NCBI GenBank assembly: GCA_037126765.1
Contig: JBBCBC010000002.1
Span: 18,321,853 to 18,385,852, forward strand
Reading direction: 5' to 3'
Length of the DNA stretch: 64,000 nt
From: Stenogyne calaminthoides
Taxonomy: Eukaryota; Streptophyta; Magnoliopsida; Lamiales; Lamiaceae
Positions 23,701 through 34,819 of the stretch are shown here, in pieces. The notes under the pieces are model-generated. The model was not told where the DNA came from and ran no database searches. It saw nothing but the letters and a program-made list of their open reading frames with translations. The position numbers and the translations under genes were made by a program. The number at the start of each line of letters is the position of its first letter. Within the stretch, counting starts at the first letter, position 1.

Positions 23701-26340
23701 CTTGTTTAAATAGAAAAGTATAACTTGTTTAAAGAAAAGTATTACTTGATTAAATAGAAAAGTATAACTTGTTTAGATTTTAAAGAAAAGTATTACTTGA
23801 TTAAATAGAAAAGTATAACTTGTTTAGATTTTAAAGAAAAGTATTACTTGATTAAATAGAAAAGTATAACTTGTTTAGATAGAAAAGTATAACTTGTTTA
23901 AATAGAAAAGTATAACTTGTTTAGATAGAAAAATATAACTTGTTTAAAGAAAAGTATTACTTGATTAAATAGAAAAGTATAACTTGTTTAGATAGAAATG
24001 TATAACTTGTTTAAAGAAAAGTATTAGTTGATTAAATAGAAAAGTATAACTTGTTTAGATAGAAAAGTATAACTTGTTTAAAGAAAAGTATTACTTGATT
24101 AAATAGAAAAGTATAACTTGATAAATAGAGAAATATAACTTGTTTAAATAGAAAAGTATAACTTGTTTAGATAGAAAAATATTACTTGTTTAGATAGAAA
24201 AGTATTACTGGATTAAATAGAAAAGTATAACTTGATTAGATAGAAAAGTATTACTTGATTAAATAGAAAAGTATGACTTGTTTAGATAGAAAAGTATTAC
24301 TTGATTAAATAGAAAAGTATAACTTGTTTAAATAGAAAAGTATAACTTGTTTGGATAGAAAAGTATAACTTGTTTAAAGAAAAGTATTACTTGATTAAAT
24401 AGAAAAGTATAACTTGTTTAGATAGAAAAGTATAACTTGTTTAAATAGAAAAGTATAACTTGTTTAGATAGAAAAGTATAACTTGTTTAAAGAAAAGTAT
24501 TACTTGATTAAATAGAAAAGTATAACTTGTTTAGATAGAAAAGTATAACTTGTTTAAAGAAAAGTATTACTTGATTAAATAAAAAATTATAACTTGTTTA
24601 GATAGAAAAGTATAACTTGTTTAAAGAAAAGTATTACTTGATTAAATAGAAAAGTATAACTTGTTTAAAGAAAAGTATTACTTGATTAAATAGAAAAGTA
24701 TAACTTGTTTAGATAGAAAAGTATAACTTCTTTAAAGAAAAGTATTACTTGATTAAATAGAAAAGTATAACTTGTTTAGATAGAAAAGTATAACTTGTTT
24801 AAATAGAATAGTATAACTTGTTTAGATAGAAATGTATAACTTGTTTAAAGAAAAGTATTACTTGATTAAATAGAAAAGTATAACATGTTTAGATAGACAA
24901 GTATAACTTGTTTAAATAGAAAAGTATAACTTGTTTAGATAGAAATGTATAACTTGTTTAAAGAAACGTATTACTTGATTAAATAGAAAAGTATAACTTG
25001 TTTAAATAGAAAAGTATAACTTGTTTAAAGAAAAGTATTACTTGATTAAATAGAAAAGTATAACTTGTTTAGATAAAAAAGTATAACTTGTTTAAAGAAA
25101 AGTATTAATTGATTAAATAGAAAAGTATAACTTGTTAAATAGAAAAATATAATTTGTTTAAATAGAAAAATATAACTTGTTTAAATAGAAAAGTATAACT
25201 TGTTTAGATAGAAAAGTATAACTTGATTAAATAGAAAAGTATAACTTGATTAGATAGAAAAGTATTACTTGATTAAATAGAAAAGTATGACTTGTTTAGA
25301 TAGAAAAGTATTACTTGATTAAATAGAAAAGTAAAACTTGTTTAAATAGAAAAGTATAACTTGTTTGGATAGAAAAGTATAACTTGTTTAAAGAAAAGTA
25401 TTACTTGATTAAATAGAAAAGTATAACTTGTTTAGATAGAAAAGTATAACTTGTTTAAATAGAAAAGTATAACTTGTTTAGATAGAAAAGTATAACTTGT
25501 TTAAAGAAAAGTATTACTTGATTAAATAGAAAAGTATAACTTGTTTAGATAGAAAAGTAAAAGTATTACTTGATTAAATAGAAAAGTATAACTTGTTAAA
25601 TAGAAAAATATAACTTGTTTAAATAGAAAAGTATAACTTGTTTAGATAGAAAAGTATAACTTGATTAGATAGAAAAATATTACTTGATTAAATAGAAAAG
25701 TATAACTTGTTTAGATAGAAAAGTATTACTTGATTAAATAGAAAAGTATAACTTGTTTAAATAGAAATGTATAACTTGTTTAGATAGAAAAGTATAACTT
25801 GTTTAAATAGAAAAGTTTAACTTGTTTAGATAGAAAAGTATAACTTGTTTAAAGAAAAGTATAACTTGTTTAAATAGAAAAATATAACTTGTTTAAAAAA
25901 AGTATTACTTGATTAAATAGAAAAGTATAACTTGATTAGATAGAAAAGTATAACTTGTTTAAATAGAAAAATATAACTTGTTTATATATTAATATATTAT
26001 AATTTAATTTAAAAATTAATTTACATAATTTTTTTTTTATAAAAATATGATTGAATTAATAAAAAAGATAATTAAAATAAAGAATTTAATTTTTTTTTTT
26101 AAAAAAAGAATGGTATCACAATAACTTGTTTAAATAGCTAAAAGTCTTGATTAAATAGATCCTCGTTAAAAAGTATAACTTGTTTAAATAGAAAAGTTAA
26201 CTTGTTTAAAGAAAATATAACTTGTTTAGTAAACTTGTTTAGATAGAAAAAAACTTGATTAGATAGCTTGATTAAATAGAAAAGTAAAACTTGATTAAAT
26301 AGAAAAATCTTGTTTAAATAGAAATTTTTGTTTAGTGAAA
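20741..26340 (+). repeat. AT-rich minisatellite array, 23-bp monomer, ~5.5 kb
   Basis: Tandem monomers of about 23 bp, of two main types: AGAAAAGTATAACTTGTTTA(A/G)AT and AGAAAAGTATTACTTGATTAAAT, with a shorter variant starting AAAGAAAAG. All run in one orientation. By length there would be roughly 230 monomers (estimated, not counted). Higher-order structure is visible: marker variants (ACTTCTTTAAAG at about 22454 and 24726; AAAAAATTATAAC near 22310 and 24580) recur about 2.27 kb apart, and the GGT-rich segment at 20513 recurs at 21779. Open frames inside are repeat artefacts. AT content and periodicity resemble matrix-attachment or fragile AT-rich satellites. Confidence 0.92.
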
Positions 26341-27649
26341 AAAAAATAAAAGAAAGGATCAAATTGAAAAAAAGTAAAAAGTGGTATAACTTGTTTAAAT
26401 AGAAAAATATAAGTTTAAAAAAAAAAAGAGTTAAATAGAAAATATTTGATCAATAGAAAAGCCACTTTTTAAATAGAAAAAATATAGATTATTAGTTCAT
26501 TGATTATTAAAATTAAAATATTATAATTTTTTTTAAATATTACTATAAAGATATGTTAGTAATTTTTTTTTAAATAATTATTTTGTCACAGTGCGATACT
26601 AGATCGTTAATGGAGAAGTTAAATTATTGATAATTTTTTATTAATTTCCTAACATTAGGAAGGACGAAGTCGTTTCTGATCGTAGAAAAGTTCAACATAA
26701 ATTATCTACATACTATTAGAGATTACTCATTACTATACTAATTTATTTGTTGAGATTCTCACTAAAATATTTGATCTTATGCCAAATTACTGTAAAATCA
26801 CTAAAATTTTAATATCATTTGAATTTTTTTGCCTCACCTAATTTTTTTAACGCAATCGGGCTGTTAAAAATTGTAGATCATTTATTTGTTCACCTTACGT
26901 TTAAAACATAATCTTCAATTACTATTTATGGTTAGTTAATTATTTTTGTATCATCCTAATTTCATAAATATCTCGAGACACTCATTTAAAATATTTTACG
27001 TGAAATATTAGTACAAATTAGGAAGGGGTTGAAAATTCGTGGATCCTTCATGAGTCGAATAGGGTCAAATGCATTTTTCCAAAAAAAAACCCCTAAAAGC
27101 AAAATAAGAAACTTGCTCTCAATTTTGTGTTACGTTAAGGGTAAACATGTGTTACTGTAAGGACAATTAGCACATACATACCATTTTCAGTACATATATT
27201 TATCTTTATAGTAATATGTAATGTATTGAAAATTGTATCACTATATGAATACAAATGTGTTACTGTAAAGAAAAATGTGTTTTCCCATATCAATAAGATA
27301 ACATTCCTTCTATTTCATTTGCATATACCCTTTTGTTTTTATCCATTTTTCCATCCAATTGAGTCATATTTTATGGATTTTTTATCCGTGAAATATTTTA
27401 TACAAGTGTTTGTGATATCTTTAAATTAAAATTTATATTTCCTAAATATATTTAGGAGGATATTAACACTTTGAGTGGGTCTCATGTGTATCCAGGTGCA
27501 CCGTGCACTCATAGTGCAATTTAGTAACATGCAATTATATTAAAAGATACAATTTGTTTACACTGAAGCGTACAACTATTTTTTCATATCCGTCGTAAAA
27601 TAAAAAAATAGATAGAAATCAAAAATATCGTGAACCCTATAAAAATAGA
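26341..27649. other. AT-rich intergenic stretch, no gene seen
   Basis: The first about 140 bp mix array monomers with words from the repeat unit at 17700-17900 (AAAGTAAAAAGTGG, GCCACTTTTTAA). A CACAG|TGCGA word at 26587 echoes the exon-5 acceptor context of the CACTA gene at 20147. The rest is plain AT-rich sequence. Confidence 0.45.
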
Positions 27650-27736
27650 GCCTTGATGAAGGCCAAAACTGTCGTAAACCCTCTAAAAAGAAAACCTTGA
27701 GGAAGGCCGAAGCGGTAGCATGGAATTCCCTCAAAA

Positions 27737-28428
27737 GTGATATATATGGCTTTAGATGAGGAAAATGAAAATCGAGCCAGAGTAGAGAAAATGAGGACTA
27801 ATCCCAGTGTTGCTGATTCTATTCATCGTGAAGCCATAGAAACGTGGGCTGTTGGAAAGGCACTGGGCCTCCGAGAGTCTAATTCGGACAACATGAAAGC
27901 CCAGGAGTCTTGTGCGACAGTTGATCAATGAAGTTATTATCCTACAACATTAGAGGCTTGGATCAAACTCAATGTTGCATTATTAACATTTGTGAACCCT
28001 CTGAGAAACAAAATATGTGGAACAATTTGCTGACAGTGATTAATCAGTACTCTACAAATTGTATTTGCATAATTGGGGATGTCAATTCTGTGAGAGCTAC
28101 ATCCGAAAGAGAGGGCAGGGGAATCACCTTTTGTCAAAAGGAAATTTCTGATTTTGATTCATTTATTCGAGATGCTCATCTCTTGGATTTACCTCTTCAC
28201 GGACGGAGCTTCACATGGTATAGACTAGATGGTACATGCAAGAGTAGAATTGACAGAATTCTGGTGAATAATTCATGGGTATCTCAGTGGCCTAACTCGT
28301 TCCAGAAAGGCCTCAGAAGAACGATATCCGATCACTGCCCTATTTCTCTCGAAATCAAAGTTAAGGATTGGGGCCCCAAACCGTTCAGGTGTCTGAATGC
28401 CTGGCTGACCCACCCCGAGTTTAAATAG
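27737..28428 (+). pseudogene. LINE AP-endonuclease-like domain, internally deleted
   Basis: The frame starts MKLLSYNIRGL at 27928 and then jumps to CEPSEKQNMWNNLL, the second half of the endonuclease, followed by IIGDVNSVRATSEREGRG, GRSFTWYR, SRIDRILV and the catalytic-type SDHCPISLEI at about 28330. The region between NIRGL and the second half, normally about 90 residues including the QETK glutamate, is absent. So this domain could not nick DNA to start target-primed reverse transcription. The short frame at 27737-27931, just upstream, is the usual pre-endonuclease segment. Confidence 0.8.
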
Positions 28429-29950
28429 TTCGTGAATAGCAAGTGGCAAAGTTATGTTGAGGAGGGATGGGGTGGATATTTTATGAAAGAAAAATTCAAG
28501 AGACTCAAAACCGATTTGAAAGTCTGGAACAACCAACTTTCGGATCCATAGAGGCAAACATCAAGAAATAAAGGACTAGATTCACAAATTGGACATGATT
28601 GATGACACCTTTGGGCTGGATACTCAGGAGATTATTCAAAGAAAGGCAGCCTTAGATATGCTTCTCAGAAATCTGAAATGGAAAGACAACTTGCTACATC
28701 AAAAGGCGAAATGCAATTGGATTAAAGAGGGTGACACAAACTCGAGATATTTCCACTGTTGCATCAACAAACGAAGGAAGAGGAATGAAATTGTGTGCAT
28801 TTTCGTGAATGGAGATTGGGTCGAGGAAGTGAAAGATGTAAAAGTAGGTGTTTTTAACCATTTCTATAGGCATTTCCAGCGTGACACATTCTGCAGACCA
28901 ACTCTGGTACAAAACTTCTCGACTAAGAGAGTCTTGGAATCAGACAATGAGATGTTAATTGCCCCGTTTTTGAGGATGAAGTGAAAGAAGTTGTGTGGTC
29001 GTGTGAAGGATCAAAAAGCCCTGGACCAGATGGGTTCAACTTTCGATTTCTTAAAGAGTTTTGGGAGCTTTACAAATCTGATCTTCTGAGAATTGTGTCT
29101 GATTTCCACCAAAATGGAAAGCTCGTTAGAGGAATTAACCCATCCTTTATTATTCTAATTCCTAAGAAAGAAGCAGCATCAAGTATGAACAACTACAGAC
29201 CTATCTCTCTTATTGGCTGGCTTTACAAAATAATCTGTAAGGTGTTGGGGAGAAGATTGAGTAAAATTCTTGATACCATCATCTCCGAGAATCAGAGTGT
29301 ATTTATTGGCAAGAGATAGATCATGGACAGCGTTGCAATCCTCAATGAAGCAGTCGATGAAGCTAAGAAAAGGGGAATTGAAAGAGTTTTCTTTAAGATC
29401 TACTTTGCCAAAGTGTATGATTCAGTTTGGGGATTTATTGATTTGATGATAGATCGTTCAGCTTCAGTACTAAATGGAGGTCGTGGATCATGGAGTGCAT
29501 CTCGACTGCATCTGAGTCGGTACTAGTTAATGGCAGCCCTACCTAGGAGTTCAAATTGGAACGAGGATTGAGACAAGGGGATCCACTATCCCCCTTTCTC
29601 TTTCTGATCGCAGCTGAAGGGTTGAGCATTTTGATGTCTAAAGCTACGGATCTGGGCTTATTTGAAGGGGCATACATTGGGAGGAACGGAGTTAAGGTTT
29701 CACACCTCCAATTTGTAGATGACACCGTCCTTATGGGGTCTGCAAAGCTGGAAACGCGTGGATGATGAGGCTATTTTAATAAATGTGGAATTGATCTCGG
29801 GCCTCAAAATCAATTTTGATAAATGTTGCATTATGGGTGTGAACGTGGCTGATGACAGGTTGGGGCAATGGCAGGAATTCTCGGGTGTGCAGTTGGAAGA
29901 CTACCATTCACCTATCTTAGAATCAAAGTTGGCATGAACCACAGAAAAAT
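28429..29950 (+). pseudogene. LINE reverse transcriptase, broken
   Basis: Fragments in order: the linker (ALDMLLRNLKWKDNLLHQKA, WIKEGDTNSRYFH), the RT entry SKSPGPDGFNFRFLKEFW (about 29010), LIPKKEAASSMNNYRPISLI (about 29158), RGLRQGDPLSPFLF (about 29565) and the catalytic box LQFVDDTVLMG (about 29708). The FVDD box replaces the common FADD and keeps both Asp residues. In-frame stops occur at about 28426, 28982, 29318 and 29524. Confidence 0.88.
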
Positions 29951-30506
29951 ACGATGAGTGGAGAAGTGTGATTCAGAAAATCAAAAACAGACTAAGCAGA
30001 TGGGATGACAACAAATTCTCTTTAGGGGGAAGAATCACCTTGTTAAATTCGGTTCTCTTCCGACTTACTATCTATCTTTCTATTCCTTACCCAAAAAAGC
30101 ATTGAGTGAGATTATGCATTTACAAAGGAATTTTTTGTGGGGGGTGGTGAGAGTTCGAAAAAAATTGCATGGGTCGAATGAAAATAAATTTGTAAATCTA
30201 AAAGTAGGGGGGTCTAGGGGTGAGGGACTTGAGTTTATTTAATACAGTCTTGTTAGGGAAGTGGATGTGGCGTTTCTTAGTGGATAGAAGTAGTTTGTTG
30301 GTGCGGGTTGTCGAGTCTAAATACTGTGTTGGGAGGGTAGGGGGCTCGGTCAGCTCCTTAATGGGAGTTGAATGAAACTGGTCAGGATGGTGGAAATACA
30401 TTGTAAAGGCGTCGTGGGGGGCTGGTTTCGTGAAAATATTAAGAGGGTTATTGGGAATGGGCATAATACTCAGTTTTGGGAGGACGCGTGGGTGGGAGGG
30501 TAGTCG

Positions 30507-31328
30507 TTGAGTAGAAAGTTTCCTATATTATTTCATTTGAGTCTAGATAGGGAGGGGAGTATTGAGTCGTGTGGGTCGTGGGTGGGCGAGGAGTGGCATT
30601 GGAATCTAAGATGGAGAAGGAACTTGTTTGATCGTGACAATGAAAGACTTGATTCTCTTATTTCTTTGATTAACAGGCCCCAGTATGTAATGACGTCAAT
30701 GACTCGTGGAAGTGGTTGAGATTTTCAACTGGCCAATTTGTGACGAAAGACGCCTATCACCTTCTTCTCAATAGTAGAGGGGATAGTCAACTCAATGTAG
30801 ATTCGGAGATGGGATTCAAACTGATTTGGAACAAGTTCACCCCGCTCAAAGTTATCGCTCATGCCTGGAGAATCTTGTGGGATCGACTACCAACCAGATC
30901 CAACTTGAGGAGAAGACGTGTCCTTAACCAAAATGATGATCTAAGGTGCGTTTTCAGTGGGACTCTTGAGGAAAGTGAAAAACACGTTTTGTTCGAATGT
31001 CAGAGTGCACACACGGTATGGATGGAGTGTTTCAAATGGCTCGGGATTTCTATGGTTCTTCATTCCCACCCCCTTCCGAATTTGCTTTCTCATAGCCGTG
31101 TTCTAAGGGGTAAAAAAGGGAAATCATTTGCAGTGGCTTTGTGTGGTTTGGGTTTTGTGGAAAGGTCGTAATTCAGAAATTTTTAATAATTTAGTTTTTT
31201 CGATCGATAAAGTTGCCGACGAAATAAAAGCAAGACTTTGGAGTTGGTTTGATGTTCATGGATTAGGATGTTCTAGATTTTCATATTCTGATTGGTTAGT
31301 TAACCCAAGAATGATCTTGGAGTGTTGA
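30507..31328 (+). pseudogene. LINE C-terminal zf-RVT region
   Basis: The frame at 30716-31171 (FVTKDAYHLLL, FTPLKVIAHAWRILWDRLPT, RRVLNQNDDLRCVFSG, ESEKHVLFECQSAHTVW) matches the cysteine/histidine zf-RVT segment that follows RT in plant L1 elements: C, then E-x2-H-x3-C. A frameshift leads into 31128-31328. The upstream stretch 29950-30700 is the heavily eroded thumb/connection. Confidence 0.75.
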
Positions 31329-31494
31329 TAGTGTAAATATTGTAAGCTACTCAGGGTACGCTTTTTACCCCTTCTTTTTACTGTGAATAATAATACTTCT
31401 TTTTCTGATAAAAAAAATTTAAGTAAAATACGTGGTTAAAAATAATTGGGTATGAAATAAAATATAAAAGTTTATAACATTCTAAAAAAATAAT

Positions 31495-31969
31495 GGAGTT
31501 TTATCAATTCAGGGCCTGAAAGATGGTAAAACTATCAATTTAAGGCCTGAAAGATTTTTCCTATCGATTCAAGGCCTGGAAGATAGAAAACTATCAATCC
31601 AGGGCCTGAAAGATAGAAACTATCAACGAGGCTTATAAATTTTAAGGTCATGTTTGGCACTAAACCCTAAACCCTGAACACCAAACCCTAAACGTTAAAC
31701 CCTAAACCTTGAACCATGAACCCTAAATCCCTCTGAACCGTAAACCTGAAACCGTACACCCTTAAAAAAAAAGAACATGAAATAAGGACATGAAATATAA
31801 GTGTCAAACATGACATTAAAATGTGTGAGCCTCAAATTGATAGTTTTTATCTTCCAGGCTCTGGATTGATAGTTTTTTTATCTTTCAGGCCTTGAATCGA
31901 TAGGAAAAATCTTTAAGGCCTTAAATTGATAGTTTTGTCATCTTTCAGGCCCTGAATTGACATTTTTCC
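31495..31969. mobile_element. Mutator-like MITE with 9-bp TSD and telomere-like loop
   Basis: A 475-bp element with long terminal inverted repeats of about 130 bp, built of tandem (A)GGCCTGAAAGAT...ACTATCAAT modules. It is flanked by the perfect 9-bp direct repeat AAAAATAAT (31486-31494 and 31970-31978), the TSD length of Mutator elements. The loop holds several CCCTAAA-type words (about 31662-31745), the plant telomere motif. No coding capacity. Confidence 0.8.
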
Positions 31970-32284
31970 AAAAATAATCTATGCTTAGAAATTGAAAAAT
32001 AAATAAAAAAATACTAAAGGATCAAGGAAGTCTCAAATGGATAAAGTGGATAGGCTGTAACATTCAAAAGTTTGGTTCAATTTTTAAATAAAAATGATAT
32101 TGAAAATAATCAAATATAAATTATAATGAGAATAGTGATTATATAACATAAATATTGATTGTGAGTTGTGAGATACTAGAATATTTAAGAAAAAATTAAT
32201 AAAAATAGAATACTAATCCAAATATTACTGAGGGAGCAACCCCACTTTTCACTTTGAATTGGTCAAAATATGCAGAATCTCTCG

Positions 32285-32749
32285 GGTCACGTTTGTTTTC
32301 GGTTTGAGGTGGACGGGCAAATTCGGATGGGAAAAAAAGTTGGATGGAACAAATCATATGAATAGTAATTTGTGTTTATTTTGTATTAGATGTGTTAGGG
32401 GTGAATGAGGCTTTATGTCTAATCAATATTTTTTAATTATGATGATGTATTATTTTATTATAGTTAGTTAGTGTAGTAATGATTATATGAAAGAAAGTGT
32501 AAGAAAAGTGGGAGAGATAATGAATTGTTGTAAGAAAAGTATGAAAAAGAATGAATTGGTGTAAGAAAAGTATGAAAAAGAATGAATTGGTGTAAGAAAA
32601 GTAGTGATGTGATAGTTGTAGGGTATAGATGTATAATAGAGTGGATGTGTATTTGAATGGATGATTGGATGTGCAAATCCGAAAAGTAGCCGGGATGGGG
32701 GGAAGCTCATCCCCCATCCGTATCTCCCCAGTGGAAAACAAACATGGTC
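32285..32749. mobile_element. Fold-back MITE candidate with internal 31-bp repeats
   Basis: The ends GTCACGTTTGTTTTC and GGAAAACAAACATGGTC are near-complements. Inside, a 31-bp unit (GTAAGAAAAGTATGAAAAAG then AATGAATTGGT) is repeated about three times at 32510-32602. The TSD is not clear. Several overlapping minus-strand frames here only reflect this repeat. Confidence 0.5.
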
Positions 32750-32752
32750 TTA

Positions 32753-33006
32753 GGGTCAGCTTGGTTTGGGGTAATAGAAGTGGGTAATGAGAATCACTCC
32801 TATTAATGTTGCTTGATAGTTTTGATACACAAGTAATGTGAATAAAAGTAAGCAATTGATTATCCTCACCTACTCAACCCACCTCACATAATACACATTG
32901 TTCATATTATAACTAAGCAATAACAATGCAATCAACAACCCTTAATGATTGACTCTTCAATGATACTCATTTTCATTACAATTTTCTAGTCATATCAAAT
33001 GGGCCC
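32753..33006 (+). mobile_element. PIF/Harbinger-type MITE, copy 1
   Basis: 254 bp; ends GGGTCAGCTTGGTTTGGGG ... ATCAAATGGGCCC, with TSD TTA (32750-32752 and 33007-33009). The interior shares ATCACTCCTATTAATGTTGC and CTCAACCCACCTCACAT words with copies at 34226 and 34562. Confidence 0.75.
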
Positions 33007-33153
33007 TTACTTTACGTGGAGTATTAGATCGACTAATTGGAGGCATGTGGTTGACCAATATTGTGCATCATCATTTAGCTATTGTTATTTTGTTCTTGAT
33101 AGTTGATCACATGCATCAGACCAACTGAGGCATTGGTCATGGACTAAAAGTTA

Positions 33154-33417
33154 CTCCCTCCGTCCACCAATTTTATGTACATTTATTTTATTCGTCCGTT
33201 CATCTATTTTATGCACACTATTTTTATGGAAAAAGTAATTTTATCTTTATCTCCCAACCATCAATTAATTACTTCAAATGTCATTGTACTTCACTCACAA
33301 ACAATCTCTTTATTTATAAATAGACCACACGATACCCTATAATACACGTATTTTATCTACAATTTTCTTAATATGTCTGTCCACCACATCAAGCATAAAA
33401 TTGGTGGACAGATGAAG
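33154..33417. mobile_element. Stowaway (Tc1/mariner) MITE
   Basis: 264 bp; starts CTCCCTCCGTCCACCAATTT and ends AAATTGGTGGACAGATGAAG, with TA on both sides (33152-33153, 33418-33419). The CTCCCTCCGTCC terminus is the hallmark of plant Stowaway elements. Confidence 0.88.
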
Positions 33418-33469
33418 TATTTTAAAAGCTCTTAACCTAGCCATGTAGATCAAAGAGTAACACTCATGT

Positions 33470-33671
33470 GAATCAGGTTTCTATATGAACTCTATCACTG
33501 TTATGTACAAAAATTATCATTGTTATACACAAAAACTATCATTGTTTAAAAAATATTAAACAATTATTATTTTTATATTAAACAATAGTAATTTTTGTAC
33601 ATAACAATAATTGTTTTTTTATAACAGTGATAATTAAAAAAATAGAGTTCATCGTGAATGCAAGTTCACAC
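33470..33671. mobile_element. Fold-back element candidate
   Basis: Arms beginning GAACTCTAT...CACTGTTAT (33487 on) are matched by ATAACAGTG...ATAGAGTTC (ending 33650), with an inner stem TTATGTACAAAAATTA against its complement. The outer GTGAA/TTCAC words may be part of the arms. No TSD was assigned. Confidence 0.5.
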
Positions 33672-34225
33672 AATTTTTTATCCATATCAAAATAAATTAA
33701 TAAATTAGTATGGAATATAATAAATGTAAATTAGTTATATTGTATATTTATTAACTACCAAAATTATCCTATAACTATTTTCATTATCATACTCATTTAA
33801 GAATTACTAGTACTTGAACCCGTGTATTACGCGGGAGTAAAAAAAATTATGTTATCAAATTAAATTGAATACTTTAAATATTTAATTAAAATTCAATTTA
33901 TTTAATTTGTTATAATAAAAATAAAAAAAAAATTACATTACGAATCAAAATAATAAATTATATAAATAATATATGATAAATGAAATATGATTTTGAATTT
34001 TATAAATTTATAAGTATGGACGAATACATTAGGTTATCAAATTACAACAACACTTAAATATATTTATTTTAAAAATTAAACAGTTAGATCACAAAACTAT
34101 AAATAAAATTAAACTAGTAAATATAAAGCAACAAAAATATTCAATATATTTATTAATGTATTAGACAATTGATATTGAAAATAAGTATACACTGAATGTC
34201 ATGAGTACTATACAAAATGTCATTT

Positions 34226-34477
34226 GGCCCGCTTGATATGACTAGGGAATGGTAATAGTAATGTGTATCATTAAGGGGTCAATCATTAAGAGTTATTGAT
34301 TGCATTGTTATTGTTGGTTAGAATATAAACAATGGGTATCAAGTGAGATGAGTTGAGTAGGTGGGGGCAATCAATTGCTTACTTCTATTCTCACTACATG
34401 TATATCAAAACTATCAAGCAACATTAATAGAAGTGATTCTCATTACTCACTTCTATTACCCCCAATCAAGCGGACCC
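34226..34477 (-). mobile_element. PIF/Harbinger-type MITE, copy 2 (inverted)
   Basis: 252 bp, same family as 32753-33006 but in the opposite orientation (GGCCCGCTTGATATGACTAG at left, CAATCAAGCGGACCC at right). The TSD is not conserved on the left. Confidence 0.7.
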
Positions 34478-34561
34478 TAAATTTGGCAAAGTATTACGTG
34501 CACATTGTGCATCGTACATCACTATAACCACAATATGCATAAGATGAATAAATAATATTAA

Positions 34562-34816
34562 GGACCCACTTGGTTGGGGGTAATGGAAGTGGGTATTGAA
34601 AATCACTTCTATTAATGTTGCTTGGTAATTTTGATACAAAAGTAATGGGAATAGAAGTAAACAATTGATTACCCTCACTCACTCAACCCACCTCACATGA
34701 TACACATTATTTATATGTTAATCAAGCAATAACAATGCAATCAATAACTCTTAATGATTGACCTCTCAATGATAATCCACTATCATTATTATTCCATAGT
34801 TATACCAAGCGGGACC
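34562..34816 (+). mobile_element. PIF/Harbinger-type MITE, copy 3
   Basis: 255 bp; ends GGACCCACTTGGTTGGGGG and ACCAAGCGGGACC, with TSD TAA on both sides (34559-34561, 34817-34819). Same orientation as copy 1. Confidence 0.75.
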
Positions 34817-34819
34817 TAA

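Larger units (their letters stand above)
27650..31420 (+). mobile_element. L1-type LINE (non-LTR retrotransposon), decayed
   Basis: From left to right: the tail of the upstream region (DEENENRARVEKMRTNPSVA), endonuclease, reverse transcriptase, a zf-RVT-like C-terminus, a short 3' UTR and an A-rich end (TCTGATAAAAAAAA at about 31405). All pieces are on the plus strand in the normal plant L1 order. Stops and frameshifts break it throughout. ORF1 is largely missing, so the copy is 5'-truncated or rearranged; I could not define a TSD. Confidence 0.85.

Noticed and set aside
20741..26340. CRISPR-like array of regular short repeats
   Set aside because: The 23-bp monomers abut directly with no unique spacers, and the context is a plant transposon; it is a minisatellite.
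26138..26362. Asn/Leu/Phe-rich minus-strand ORF
   Set aside because: Low-complexity translation of minisatellite monomers.
31662..31750. True telomere or chromosome end
   Set aside because: Only a few degenerate CCCTAAA words, enclosed in the loop of a MITE with intact flanks.
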